From: Bryobacteraceae bacterium
GTDB lineage: Bacteria; Acidobacteriota; Terriglobia; Bryobacterales; Bryobacteraceae
DNA length: 64,000 bases
Assembly: GCA_026129905.1 (NCBI GenBank)
Contig: JAHCHE010000017.1
Span: forward strand, 124,001 to 188,000
Direction of reading: 5' to 3'
Shown: positions 50,725 through 59,818 of the stretch, in pieces
How positions within the stretch are numbered: the stretch's first letter is position 1
Layout: each line of letters begins with the position of its first letter
The notes under the pieces: model-generated
The model's database searches: none
What the model saw: the letters and a program-made list of their open reading frames with translations, nothing else
What the model was told of the DNA's origin: nothing
Translations under genes and position numbers: made by a program

Positions 50725-51870
50725 TTGCCCGCGGAGAAGCGTGACCTCATCCTTGCGTGCCTGCATCGCGAAGAAGGGCCTGTTCCCCAGTGGCTGATGG
50801 GGTTCTTCAACAAAGCGCTCGCCGAGCGCCTGATGCCGGAGTTCGTCTACCCCTCCTACTACCACCTGCCCGATTGCGGCGCCTTTGGATTCGCTCCCCT
50901 CGGCGACGAAGAGCGCGAGCGAGCTCTGGCCGTCAACGAGCACATCGATAAGTGCTCCGTCGGCGTCGGGCGCGGGGCAAACTGGTCCTTCGGACACGGC
51001 GGGCCGGGCGAGTTCAACTGCGCCGTGATCGAGCGCGAGGCGGATCACTTCGTGGTGGAGTACGAGACCGGCGCCCAACACTACTACCAGCTCCAGCCGC
51101 ACAATTACCACATCTCCAAGTCGCCGCTCGCCGACCTGTCCGAAGTCGATTCATTGGAACTCCCCGATCCTGACGACCCGGCGCGCTGGGCGGGTTTTGC
51201 CGAAGACGTAGCCTGGTTCAAGGCGCGCGGCGAGTTCACGCACGGCCACATCAACGGCTTTTTCAGCGGCCTGCACTACTTCCTGATGGAGTACACGGAA
51301 ACGCTCATGGGTTTCCGGCTGGACCCCGACGGCATGAAGCGGCTGATCGCCCGGCTCGGCGAATGGAACCTGGCGGCGGCGAACCAGATGCTCCGGGCCG
51401 GCGTTGATTGCATCACCCTTTGCGACGATCTTGGCGCAGGCAGTTCCCTACTCATGGCGCCGCAGATCTATCGCGAATTCATCAAGCCGTGGCATGCGCG
51501 ATTGAACGACCTTGTCCACTCGTACCCTGGCCGCTACGCGCATCTGCACAGCCACGGCGCGATCATGAAGATCTTCGGCGACATGGTCGAGGCGGGTTTC
51601 GACATGATCAACCCCCTCGACGCCGACGAGCGCATGGATCTGCCGGAACTGAAGGAACGCTACGGCCGGCGCATCACGCTGGTGGGCGGCATGCACAAGC
51701 GCTTCTTCGACTGGGACCACGCCGCGCAGCGCGACTACCTCGCGCGCGTCGTCGCCATCGGTCGGCGAGGCGGCGGCTACGTCGTGATGGACACCGGCGG
51801 CATCCCCGAAAATGTCCAGCGGGACGATTTCGATCGCTTCCTGGAGATGAGCCGCGAGATACGGGCCTAG
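50725..51870 (+). CDS. UroD-like methyltransferase/decarboxylase family protein
   Basis: The TTG at 50725 has AGGAGG 9 bases upstream; an ATG at 50695 is in frame but has no ribosome site. The 381-residue product follows the uroporphyrinogen decarboxylase fold used by cobalamin methyltransferases: HINGFFSGLHYFLMEYTETLM, CITLCDDLGAGSSLLMAPQIY, HLHSHGAIMKIFGDMVEAGF and VMDTGGIPENVQRDDF. Such paralogues in this lineage lie in catabolic clusters and likely act on C1 or ring substrates. The substrate is unknown. Confidence 0.85.
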   Translation: MPAEKRDLILACLHREEGPVPQWLMGFFNKALAERLMPEFVYPSYYHLPDCGAFGFAPLGDEERERALAVNEHIDKCSVGVGRGANWSFGHGGPGEFNCAVIEREADHFVVEYETGAQHYYQLQPHNYHISKSPLADLSEVDSLELPDPDDPARWAGFAEDVAWFKARGEFTHGHINGFFSGLHYFLMEYTETLMGFRLDPDGMKRLIARLGEWNLAAANQMLRAGVDCITLCDDLGAGSSLLMAPQIYREFIKPWHARLNDLVHSYPGRYAHLHSHGAIMKIFGDMVEAGFDMINPLDADERMDLPELKERYGRRITLVGGMHKRFFDWDHAAQRDYLARVVAIGRRGGGYVVMDTGGIPENVQRDDFDRFLEMSREIRA

Positions 51871-51887
51871 CCGTCGCCGCCCGCCGG

Positions 51888-52523
51888 CTACAGGCCGCTG
51901 ATATACGCGATCACCGCGTCGACCTCCGGGCGTTTGTAGAACTCGCCCCGGATCAGGACTTCCTTGTCGTTAACTTCCCCTATACGCAGTCTTTCGCGGA
52001 TCTGCGGCGCCGTCAGCCGGTTGCCGATGCCCACCAGCGGCTTGACGTCTTCGCAGATGTGCAGCGCGCCGTCCTCGCCGTGGCACCGGGCGCAGGAGGC
52101 GTTGAACACGACCTTGCCGAACTGCCAAAGTTTTACGAACCGCTCCAGCTCGTCGCCCGTCAAGGCTCGTCCCGGCTCGATGCGCCGCATGACGCCGTCG
52201 GGATCGATCAACACGGTGGCCGGCGCCGCAACCTCGGACAGCCGGTCGTTCTTTTCCACGTCCGAAGGCAGCGCCAACGCCACGGCCTTCAGCGGCTCCA
52301 GGCGGCGGCAGGCATCCTCGATGACCGCCACTGGCAAACGGCCGGCGGGACCCTCCGCCAAGAGCACCACAATCCTGTTGTCGCGGACTTCCGAGAGCCG
52401 CAACTCGGCGCCCCGGGCGTCCCGCACCGTCAAGTCGGGCGCCGGCTCGCCCAGCTTCGCCGGCCACGCCGGCAACGCGCCGCTCAGCGCGGCGAGCGCG
52501 GTCAAGCAGATTCGGATGCGCAT
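51888..52523 (-). CDS. Secreted thioredoxin-like domain fused to cytochrome c
   Basis: The 211-residue product has a signal peptide (cleavage near PAWPAK). A peroxiredoxin/thioredoxin-like region (APDLTVRDARGAELRLSEVRD) lacks a CxxC. A small cytochrome c domain follows with the heme site CARCH (about residue 145). No methionine follows at the place of the second axial heme ligand, so ligation must differ (His or Lys). GGAGG precedes the ATG. It may transfer electrons in the periplasm. Confidence 0.8.
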   Translation of the reverse strand: MRIRICLTALAALSGALPAWPAKLGEPAPDLTVRDARGAELRLSEVRDNRIVVLLAEGPAGRLPVAVIEDACRRLEPLKAVALALPSDVEKNDRLSEVAAPATVLIDPDGVMRRIEPGRALTGDELERFVKLWQFGKVVFNASCARCHGEDGALHICEDVKPLVGIGNRLTAPQIRERLRIGEVNDKEVLIRGEFYKRPEVDAVIAYISGL

Positions 52524-52599
52524 TGCCTTACTCCTCCAGGAACATTATCGCTCCGAAAATCCGCTTATCGACAGGAGTTCTTGTCGGAAAGACGGGCCG

Positions 52600-53118
52600 C
52601 TAGAGCCTGGGGTCCACGGGCTCGCTCTCCAGGGCCAGCACGCCGAACACGCACTCGTGAACTCGGCGGAGCGGCTCCATCCGGACAAAGCGTTCGAGCG
52701 CCTCGACGCCCAGGGCGAACTCCAGCAGAGCCAGCGCACGCTTGGCGCTCAACCCTCGCTCGCGCAAACGCCGCAGATGCTCCTCACGCGTGTAGTCCGG
52801 CCCGTAAATGATCCGCAGGTACTCTCGCCCCCGGCATTTTATGGCCGGCTGCGCCAAACCTCGCGGACCAATATGGGCAAAGGCCGCCGGCTTGATTACC
52901 ATCCCCTCGCCGCCCGCTTCCGTCATCTCTTCCCACCACCCTGTCGCTTCGGCTTGGGACGCGGGATCCGAAAGGTCCACTTCTTTGTACGAAGTGGCGA
53001 GCAGCAGGCTCGGATCGGCCGCACAGAGTTGCGCGAGCGTCTTCATGTGCCACGCGTGGTCCTTATCCGCGTGAACGTGGCCTTCGGACGCGAGCAGATG
53101 AAACGGCGCCAGCCGCAA
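52600..53118 (-). CDS. Pnkp C-terminal ligase module (separated by frameshift)
   Basis: The 172-residue frame begins RLAPFHLLASEGHVHADKDHAW. It contains GGEGMVIKPAAF and QPAIKCRGREYLRIIYGP, nucleotidyltransferase motifs with conserved lysines, ending VFGVLALESEPVDPRL. These are the last 170 residues of bacterial Pnkp. The upstream pnkp frame reaches the same place but is one base out of register at AAAA (53117-53120, T-run on the coding strand). If read through, the joined protein has about 840 residues, the family length. Alone, this module could start at a TTG. Confidence 0.85.
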   Translation of the reverse strand: MRLAPFHLLASEGHVHADKDHAWHMKTLAQLCAADPSLLLATSYKEVDLSDPASQAEATGWWEEMTEAGGEGMVIKPAAFAHIGPRGLAQPAIKCRGREYLRIIYGPDYTREEHLRRLRERGLSAKRALALLEFALGVEALERFVRMEPLRRVHECVFGVLALESEPVDPRL

Positions 53119-55165
53119 AATCGTCCAGCGAATGCACCCGCCAGCAATATCGCCGGTAAGCGTCTACAAAGCGCTGGGCCATATCGAGCCGTTCCTTAAA
53201 GGCTTCGAGCAGCGGCGCCGTTTCCGCATTCAGCCGCCCGGCGGCCTCGAGCGCTGCCACCGCCTCCGGCAGGGCGGCCCGCGCGGCGGAACCGGTTCGC
53301 CCATATTGCCGGCGCAAAAGCTCCTGCGCCTTGGCCGACCATGGCATCAGCTCGCAATCCAGGCAGACCCAGTCCGACTTCAACCGCTCCCAAAGCCCTG
53401 ACGCGCAGAGGGCCTGATGAATCCGCGCCAGCAACCCGCGCTCGATATCCGGTTCGGTGAAGAACCGGCGACCCGTTCGCGTGTAGCAGATTCCGATGCC
53501 TTCGCCCACAACGCCGAACCTGCTTCGGGCGATGTCCTCATCGCGGCAGACGATGACAACCGCTCGCGAGCCCATATGCTTCTGCTGGCAGATTACGGCG
53601 TGCGAGCCCTCGTGGCGATAATAGGCGAAACTTTCGTCCGGATATTCGAGCCAGGAGCCGTTTCGGCTTGTCTCGGACGGGGACATCGTCGGGGGCAGAT
53701 AGATCAGCCACTTGGGATTCGCGGCGAAACGACTCATCGCCTCCAGGGCCGCCGCGGCGTTTTCCTCGCGGATGGTTACGGTCCGATGCAGCCGCGTCCC
53801 GATGATCCGTTTGCCGAGTATGTCTTCAATCTCGAGAAGGTCATCGTGCCGCTGCTGGGCTGTGAGCCCCGCCGTCACGGCCGACGGCTGTTCGTCGGGA
53901 AACGGCTTGGCGGGCGCGTAATAGGTTTGCCGGGCTGGCACGGAGACGAACTCTCTCTCGGGGTACCGCAGCGCAGTCAGCTTTCCGCCGAAGACGCAAC
54001 CCGTATCGATGTTCACCGTCCGGTTCAGCCACTCGGGCTCTGCCACCGGCGTGTGTCCGTAGACGACCATCGCCCGCCCGCGGTATTCGGAGGCCCAGTT
54101 GAGGCGGACCGGGAGGCCGAATTCGTCGGTCTCGCCGGTGGTCTCGCCGTACAGCGCGAAATCCCTTACTTTACCGGAACCCCGTCCCTGCATTTCCTCC
54201 TTCATCCCGGCGTGAGCTACCACCAATTTACCTTCGTCCAGAACGTAGTGGCTGACCAATCCATCCAGGAATGCGGCGACTTGATCCCGGAATTCCGCCG
54301 GTTCTCGCCCCAACTGGTCGATCGATTCGGCGAGCCCGTGCGTGATCTGCACGTCCCGCCCGCGCAGTTTCCGGACCAGCTTCATGTCGTGGTTTCCCGG
54401 AACGCACAACGCCGCTCCGGCCTCCGCCATGCTCATGGCCAGCCGAAGCACGGCCGGAATCTTAGGTCCGCGATCCACCAGGTCGCCGACGAAGATCGCC
54501 TTCCGCCCGGGGGGCGGCGTCGCCCGGCATTCACCGCCGGACGCCTCCACTTGGTAGTCGAGGCGCAGTAGCAGATCCACCAACTCCTCGAAGCAGCCGT
54601 GAACGTCTCCGATGATGTCGAACGGTCCGTGATCGCCCTTGCGATTGTTCCACAACGGCTGGCGCTCAATCACTGCGCCTTCCACTTCTTCGACGCTGCT
54701 GAGGATCTGGACGTGACGGAAGCCTTCCTTCTCCAGCGCCCGGAGTGAGCGGCGAAGCTGCAGCGCCTGCGCGCGAACGACATGAGGCCCGAAGCTGCGT
54801 TCCGGACGCGACCGGTTCCTGTCGACGCAGAGGCGCTCCGGCAGGTTCAGCACGATCGCCACCGGGATAGCGTGGTACTCCCGGGCCAGCGCCACCAGCG
54901 GCTTTCGGGCTTCCGCCTGAACGTTGGTCGCGTCCACCACGGTCAGCCGTCCCGCCTTGAGCCGCTTGGACGCTATGAAGCGCAGAATCTCGAACGCGTC
55001 ACTCGTCGCCTCCTGATCGTTCTCGTCGTCGGAGACCAGCGCCCGGCAGAGATCCGAGGACAATATCTCGGTTGGAGCGAAGTGTTTTCGCGCGAAGTTC
55101 GATTTGCCGCAGCCCGACGGACCGATCAGCACAACCAGCGAAAGCTCTGGGATTTTCAACGTCAT
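53063..55165 (-). CDS. pnkp: Polynucleotide kinase-phosphatase of the Pnkp/Hen1 RNA repair system (frameshifted 3' end)
   Basis: This frame codes 700 residues. The kinase domain has the P-loop GPSGCGKS (15-22). The metallophosphatase domain has GDVHGCFEE, GDLVDRG, GNHD and VVYGHTP. The adenylyltransferase domain has the nucleotide lysine in QQKHMGSR. After DDF near residue 670 the frame runs into unrelated sequence (AAGAVSSARVRR) and stops, because of an extra T. The enzyme heals RNA ends: 5' phosphorylation and 3' dephosphorylation, followed by ligation with Hen1. It overlaps hen1 as ATGA. Confidence 0.9.
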   Translation of the reverse strand: MTLKIPELSLVVLIGPSGCGKSNFARKHFAPTEILSSDLCRALVSDDENDQEATSDAFEILRFIASKRLKAGRLTVVDATNVQAEARKPLVALAREYHAIPVAIVLNLPERLCVDRNRSRPERSFGPHVVRAQALQLRRSLRALEKEGFRHVQILSSVEEVEGAVIERQPLWNNRKGDHGPFDIIGDVHGCFEELVDLLLRLDYQVEASGGECRATPPPGRKAIFVGDLVDRGPKIPAVLRLAMSMAEAGAALCVPGNHDMKLVRKLRGRDVQITHGLAESIDQLGREPAEFRDQVAAFLDGLVSHYVLDEGKLVVAHAGMKEEMQGRGSGKVRDFALYGETTGETDEFGLPVRLNWASEYRGRAMVVYGHTPVAEPEWLNRTVNIDTGCVFGGKLTALRYPEREFVSVPARQTYYAPAKPFPDEQPSAVTAGLTAQQRHDDLLEIEDILGKRIIGTRLHRTVTIREENAAAALEAMSRFAANPKWLIYLPPTMSPSETSRNGSWLEYPDESFAYYRHEGSHAVICQQKHMGSRAVVIVCRDEDIARSRFGVVGEGIGICYTRTGRRFFTEPDIERGLLARIHQALCASGLWERLKSDWVCLDCELMPWSAKAQELLRRQYGRTGSAARAALPEAVAALEAAGRLNAETAPLLEAFKERLDMAQRFVDAYRRYCWRVHSLDDFAAGAVSSARVRRPRSRG

Positions 55166-56556
55166 TTCGCGAAAACTCCCATCTGCGTCGGTGGACCGGC
55201 GACAAAATCTTCCGGACCGATTCCGAGGAAACGTACGCTATATCCAAAACGATCGGCGACCGCGGCCGCCCAGACGGCGAACTGAGGCCGCGTCCACTCG
55301 AAGCGATGATCTCTATGGCGCAACCGGTTCGCTGGAAGAGCCGGGAATTTCACGTTGTATTCGAAATTGGGGGTGGTCACCACAACCGCGCGCGGCGCCG
55401 CCCGCTCGAAAACGACCCGTTCGAAAGCGGCGAGCCGCGGCGGATCGAGATGCTCGATCACTTCAACCACGGTGGCCGCGTCAAAGCCTGTCAGCCGCTT
55501 GTCGCTATACAGCAGGGAGCCATGGATCAACTCGATCCGCCCCCGCTGCGCCGGCGGCATCTGGTGCAGCCTCAGGCGGCGTTGCGCCGCCTCGATACTT
55601 CTCCACGACACATCCATTCCGGCGATCCGCTCCAGTGAACGGTCCTCCAATAGAGCCTTGAGCAACTTGCCTTCGCCGCACCCCAGATCGACAACGCTGC
55701 GAGCTTCCACCGCGCGTAGACAGGCCAGCACCGCGCCCGTCCGCTGCTCAGCCAGCCGCAGCGGCGTCTCCAGATCCGCTTCCTCTCGCCGGCGTGCGTG
55801 ATCCTCCGCCTCCGGGTCGCCGCTGTCTTCGTCCACCAGGCGGGCCAGCGCGTCACGGATCAAGGTGCGGTCATATCGGAGGTACCCCGCGGCGATGGCC
55901 TCCTTCCGCGGGTGTGACGCCAGCCAACCCTCGCCTTTCCGCAACAGTTTCTCCACTTCATCCGGGCCGACCCAGTAGTGCTTCTCCGCGTCGAGCGCCG
56001 GCACGAGCACGTAGATGTGCGTTAGCAGGTCCCGGAGCCGGGCCCGGCCCTGGATTCGCGCCGTCCAGTAAGGCCCGTCTCCCCATTCCGGAAACTGTTC
56101 GTCAAGCGGGTGGCGCTCCGCTGAAACGGCGTAGCCCAGCGGCTCGAACAGGCTGCGCAGAAACGCTTCGCCGTCTTGGCAAGGCAGGGCGGCGATCGTC
56201 GCTTCCAGATCCAAGGGCTGGTCGGCCAGTTCCTGGCGCTCCTTGCTCTTGCCGCTCATTGCCGTTCCGAAAACCCGCGAGAGCGCCACGCTGAGGAACG
56301 ACGACGCGGCATAAGGCCGGTCGTTGACGTAGTGATCGAGTGCGCCTTCCCCGCCCGTCTGCCTCCCGCTCCGGACCAGTCCGATCGGATCGACGTCGAG
56401 GAGAAGCGCGGCCTCAGCGTGGTCCTCGCCGAGCCGCGTGTAGAACACATGGGCCTTGCCGAACGCCAAGTCGAACGCATGCGCTCGCGCCGGGTTCTTG
56501 TGCAGCAGATAGCCCAAGTCTTCGCCGGATACCGCCGCGCCGATTTTGAGCAACAC
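55162..56556 (-). CDS. hen1: Hen1 3'-terminal RNA ribose 2'-O-methyltransferase
   Basis: From the GTG at 56556 the product has 464 residues, the usual Hen1 length; the frame is open further but unlike the family. The N-terminal domain reads LGYLLHKNPARAHAFDLAFGKAHVFY and LLLDVDPIGLVR. The C-terminal methyltransferase has VDLGCGEGKLLKAL (SAM loop), the Mn site VVEVIEHLDPPRL (ExxEH) and RHRDHRFEWTR. Bacterial Hen1 methylates the RNA 3' end before ligation by Pnkp. A TATACT ends 6 bases before the GTG. Confidence 0.94.
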   Translation of the reverse strand: MLLKIGAAVSGEDLGYLLHKNPARAHAFDLAFGKAHVFYTRLGEDHAEAALLLDVDPIGLVRSGRQTGGEGALDHYVNDRPYAASSFLSVALSRVFGTAMSGKSKERQELADQPLDLEATIAALPCQDGEAFLRSLFEPLGYAVSAERHPLDEQFPEWGDGPYWTARIQGRARLRDLLTHIYVLVPALDAEKHYWVGPDEVEKLLRKGEGWLASHPRKEAIAAGYLRYDRTLIRDALARLVDEDSGDPEAEDHARRREEADLETPLRLAEQRTGAVLACLRAVEARSVVDLGCGEGKLLKALLEDRSLERIAGMDVSWRSIEAAQRRLRLHQMPPAQRGRIELIHGSLLYSDKRLTGFDAATVVEVIEHLDPPRLAAFERVVFERAAPRAVVVTTPNFEYNVKFPALPANRLRHRDHRFEWTRPQFAVWAAAVADRFGYSVRFLGIGPEDFVAGPPTQMGVFAK

Positions 56557-56562
56557 TATTCG

Positions 56563-56568
56563 AGTATA
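56563..56568 (-). promoter_or_regulatory. -10 element for a leaderless hen1-pnkp mRNA
   Basis: TATACT on the minus strand stands exactly 6 bases before the GTG of hen1. A TTGCTC lies 15 bases upstream. No Shine-Dalgarno sequence is present in between. Confidence 0.5.
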
Positions 56569-56665
56569 GAGTTGGACAAGATCGAGCAAGGTCTCGGCCC
56601 AAGTTGCGGCCCCCGAACCGTCGACGGGAATCGGAGATGTCACTCTGTTAAAGTGAGTACTTCCG

Positions 56666-58459
56666 ATGCGCGTCCTTCTTATCTCGCTGGCCGTCTGCCT
56701 GTCCGGCGCACAGCGTCTTCCTTCCGCCTCGCTTGAGCTGCTGCCGGAATTCCTCCGGCCCGACCCGTTTGGCGGCATCGTCGCGCCGGATCGCGGCTCG
56801 GCGCGCGCGCAGGCGCCGCTCATCGCCGCCCGCGGTGGATATGTTTCCTTTCATCTGGTGGTCAAACTGCCCGACGGCGGTCCGTATTCGCTCGACTTGA
56901 AACTCACCGGGAGAAACCTCCAGGTGGATGTTTTCCGGGAATGGTTCCATCTGACGCGCAAGCGGTACTTTCCCGATGCGCTGATCCCGGTGAATCTGCC
57001 GTACCGCTCGCAACTGCCGGAGCCCGACAACCAGGTCGACAAGCAGACCGCGCAGGCTTTCTGGGTGGACGTGTGGGCGCCGCCCGGCGCCGCTCCGGGG
57101 GTGGTTGAAGGCACCGCCACGCTCGAAGCGGCCGGCCGGACGCAGTCGCTGCCCTTGCGGATCGAAATCCTTGCGGCCGCCGTGCCCGGCGACGATCCCT
57201 TTGTCATCGATCACAACTCGTATGGCAGCTCCTGGATTGCCGAATATTACAGAAACCCGGGCGAAAGCGACGCAGCTTTCTTTCAAAGCGACAGGTTTTT
57301 CAAGCTGATCCACGCCCACCACCGCCTCTTTTACGAGCACCGCGGCGTGTTCCACCAGCTCGGCTACGGCCATGGCGGAAAGGTCGGCCCGGAATTCGCT
57401 CCGGAACTGACGGGCTCGGGGAAAAACAAGCGGATTGCCGGCTGGGATCTGTACGATCGCCACTACGGCCCGCTGCTCGACGGCTCGGCCTTCGAAGGCT
57501 CGCGGCGTGGGCGCAAACCGGTTCCCTTCGTCTATCTGCCGGTCAATCCGGAATGGCCGGCCTCTTACCTCTGGTGGGGCGAGCCGGGCTACGAGACGGA
57601 ATTCGTGAACGTGGTGTCGGAAATGGAGCGGCATTTCCGGGAAAAAGGATGGACGCAAACCCGTTTCGAACTGTTTTTCAACCACAAGAAGCGCTATAAG
57701 GCTTTCGAGTGGGACGGCGACGAGGTGCGCTTTCTCAAGGACAACCGGTATTTCCTGGAGTTCGGCCGGCTGCTGAAGAAAGCTGTCCCGTCGGATTCCC
57801 CCGTCCGCTTCGTTTTTCGCAGCGACTCGAGCTGGGCCATGGAAGCGCAGTTCAGGGAACTGGCCGGCGTGGTGAATTTCTGGGTCTGCGGCGGCGGGGA
57901 GTTTAGCTGGTTCGACTATGCGCCGAAGATGCTCAAGGACCGCGGCGACATCGTGTGGTTCTACTCGGGTCCGCCGAACGTGGCCGAACCGTCGGTCGCC
58001 ATCACAAAGTTCCCGCTTCGCGTCTGGATGTGGGGCATCGACGGCTACATCCACTGGCTTACCGTCAGTCCGGGCGCCGACCCCTGGTTCCGCTTCGACG
58101 GCGGAGGGACCGCACTCGTATACCCGGGCGTCCGTTTCGGCATCCCGGGGCCCATCCCCAGCGTCCGGCTGAAGCTTCAGCGCAATGCCGTCCAGGACCT
58201 CGCGTTGCTCGACAGCTTCCGGGCAGGGAAGGGAATTGACGCGCTGCGGACGGAAGCGGCGAAACGATATAACGGCTCGGCGCCGAAAGACTGGTGGACG
58301 CCGCGCCCCAAACTCGCCGATACGCCCGCGCACGAATGGTCGAATACCGACATCGCCGAGGCGACCGATCTCGACCAACGCCTGTTCAAGAAACTCGATC
58401 CGTCCGCCTGGCAGAACGTGAGAGATTACGTCATCGCTCTGGCGAAGGAGGCGCGATGA
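56666..58459 (+). CDS. Secreted DUF4091-type glycan-active protein
   Basis: The 597-residue product has a signal peptide. A beta-sandwich domain (residues about 40-175, with GYVSFHLVVKLPDG) precedes a barrel-like region. The end has the DUF4091 features WMWGIDGYIHWLTVSPGADPW, GGTALVYPG and GPIPSVRLKLQRNAVQDLALLDSFR. Proteins of this kind resemble glycoside hydrolases; activity here is unproven. The stop overlaps the next start (ATGA). Confidence 0.82.
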   Translation: MRVLLISLAVCLSGAQRLPSASLELLPEFLRPDPFGGIVAPDRGSARAQAPLIAARGGYVSFHLVVKLPDGGPYSLDLKLTGRNLQVDVFREWFHLTRKRYFPDALIPVNLPYRSQLPEPDNQVDKQTAQAFWVDVWAPPGAAPGVVEGTATLEAAGRTQSLPLRIEILAAAVPGDDPFVIDHNSYGSSWIAEYYRNPGESDAAFFQSDRFFKLIHAHHRLFYEHRGVFHQLGYGHGGKVGPEFAPELTGSGKNKRIAGWDLYDRHYGPLLDGSAFEGSRRGRKPVPFVYLPVNPEWPASYLWWGEPGYETEFVNVVSEMERHFREKGWTQTRFELFFNHKKRYKAFEWDGDEVRFLKDNRYFLEFGRLLKKAVPSDSPVRFVFRSDSSWAMEAQFRELAGVVNFWVCGGGEFSWFDYAPKMLKDRGDIVWFYSGPPNVAEPSVAITKFPLRVWMWGIDGYIHWLTVSPGADPWFRFDGGGTALVYPGVRFGIPGPIPSVRLKLQRNAVQDLALLDSFRAGKGIDALRTEAAKRYNGSAPKDWWTPRPKLADTPAHEWSNTDIAEATDLDQRLFKKLDPSAWQNVRDYVIALAKEAR

Positions 58460-59007
58460 AATCTCCGTGGCTGCTCTTGGCCCTGGCCCCGCTGGCCGCC
58501 GCGCAGACCGTCGCCCAATTGGACGAAGTGGCCCGCGTCGCCTCCGTCATGGTCGATGGCGACGTCGCCAAACGCATCGTGACGGATCGCGCGATCGAGA
58601 GCATTATGAAGGTGGACAAGCGCGATCCCTACATCGCTTCCGACAATTACGACGTCCATCATGAACCCTTCCTTCACACAAAGAAGACGCTGATCCGCCT
58701 TTCCCGCCTCGTGGACTTCCCCTGCGACGTCAACCTCTGGATGCCCCTGCCCACCACGCCGCCGCGCGTGCATATCGTCATCCGCAACGCGAACGAGATG
58801 AGCCGCTTCTGGCAGTGGGGCGCGCTGCATCAGGAAATGTTTCCGCCCATGAAGGAAGTCTTCGAAAAGGGCAAGCGCGTCGCGGTCGCCGACAAGCCCG
58901 GCTGGATCGCGATCCTGGCCCCGGTTCGCGACAGCCTCGGCGACATCGTGGGCCTCGTCGAGGTTGTGGCGCGCCAGGCGCCCGATCCGCGCGAGAACGT
59001 CAAGTGA
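58456..59007 (+). CDS. Secreted small Cache-like domain protein
   Basis: The 183-residue product has a signal peptide (cleavage near LAAAQTVA) and GGAGG upstream. The mature part has a long helix, then a beta region with GWIAILAPVRDSLGDIVGLVEVVAR, the pattern of Cache/PDC sensor domains. No membrane anchor or signalling domain follows, so it would be a free periplasmic ligand binder. It overlaps the DUF4091 stop. Function is unknown. Confidence 0.65.
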   Translation: MKSPWLLLALAPLAAAQTVAQLDEVARVASVMVDGDVAKRIVTDRAIESIMKVDKRDPYIASDNYDVHHEPFLHTKKTLIRLSRLVDFPCDVNLWMPLPTTPPRVHIVIRNANEMSRFWQWGALHQEMFPPMKEVFEKGKRVAVADKPGWIAILAPVRDSLGDIVGLVEVVARQAPDPRENVK

Positions 59008-59022
59008 ACGGGCCCGGAAGCG

Positions 59023-59028
59023 TAGAAT
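59023..59028 (+). promoter_or_regulatory. Putative -10 (TAGAAT) for a leaderless DUF169 mRNA
   Basis: TAGAAT ends 6 bases before the ATG at 59035 and no ribosome binding site lies between. No good -35 box is seen at 17 bases. Confidence 0.4.
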
Positions 59029-59034
59029 AAGCAG

Positions 59035-59790
59035 ATGCACGGTAATGCCGAACTGGCCAAGGAATTGTCGGGAGCGCTCCGATTGTCGCTTCCTCCGATT
59101 GCGGTTTGCCTGTCCGAGTCCGAGGCGGTAAGCGCGCCGCGATACGAAGGAAAACGGGTTCCGGCCGGCTGCGTCTTCTGGCAGGAAGCCGTCCAGGGGC
59201 CGTTTGTCACCGAACCGCTCGACCACGGCCTTTGCTCCATCGGGATGTACACCCACAACATGGAGCTGTCGGCACAGGCGCGGCAGGACCTCGGCGATGC
59301 GCTCAAGGTCTTCGCCGACATCGGCTACCTGCCCGCCGACCAGGTTCCGGGCATTCCCGTGCTGGCAGGACAGCCGCGGAGGGTGGTCTACGGCCCGCTC
59401 GCGTCGGTATCCGCGCCGCCGGATGTCGTGCTGCTTTTCGTGGAGCCCGACCAAGCCCTCATCGTAACGGAAGCCACGCAGGTGGTCGACGGCGGCGTTG
59501 CGCCCGCGATGGGGCGACCGGCCTGCGCGGCGATTCCCGCCGCTGTCAACGGAGGCCGGGCGGCGCTCAGCCTGGGATGTTGCGGCGCCCGAACGTATCT
59601 CGACGCGCTGGGTCCGACCGTCCAGATGTTCGCCTTGCCCGGAGCGCGGCTGGCGGAGTACGTGCGCCAGATCTCCACCTTCAGCCGCGCGAATACGACC
59701 CTGGCGCGGTTCCACCAACTCAGGCGGCGGGATGTCGAGCGCGGCCTCCGTCCCTCGGTAAGCCAATCGCTGGCGCGGCTCCAGCAGTAA
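59035..59790 (+). CDS. DUF169 family protein
   Basis: The 251-residue product has the DUF169 pattern: LRLSLPPIAVCLSESE, AGCVFWQEAVQGPFVT, CSIGMYTH and LGCCGARTYLDA. Several conserved cysteines (CVFW, CSIG, CCG) suggest metal or cluster binding. The biochemical role of the family is not established. It stands between the DUF4091 pair and the antiporters. Confidence 0.85.
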   Translation: MHGNAELAKELSGALRLSLPPIAVCLSESEAVSAPRYEGKRVPAGCVFWQEAVQGPFVTEPLDHGLCSIGMYTHNMELSAQARQDLGDALKVFADIGYLPADQVPGIPVLAGQPRRVVYGPLASVSAPPDVVLLFVEPDQALIVTEATQVVDGGVAPAMGRPACAAIPAAVNGGRAALSLGCCGARTYLDALGPTVQMFALPGARLAEYVRQISTFSRANTTLARFHQLRRRDVERGLRPSVSQSLARLQQ

Positions 59791-59818
59791 CCGCCGGCAT
59801 GTCCCCATTGGCGCGCCG

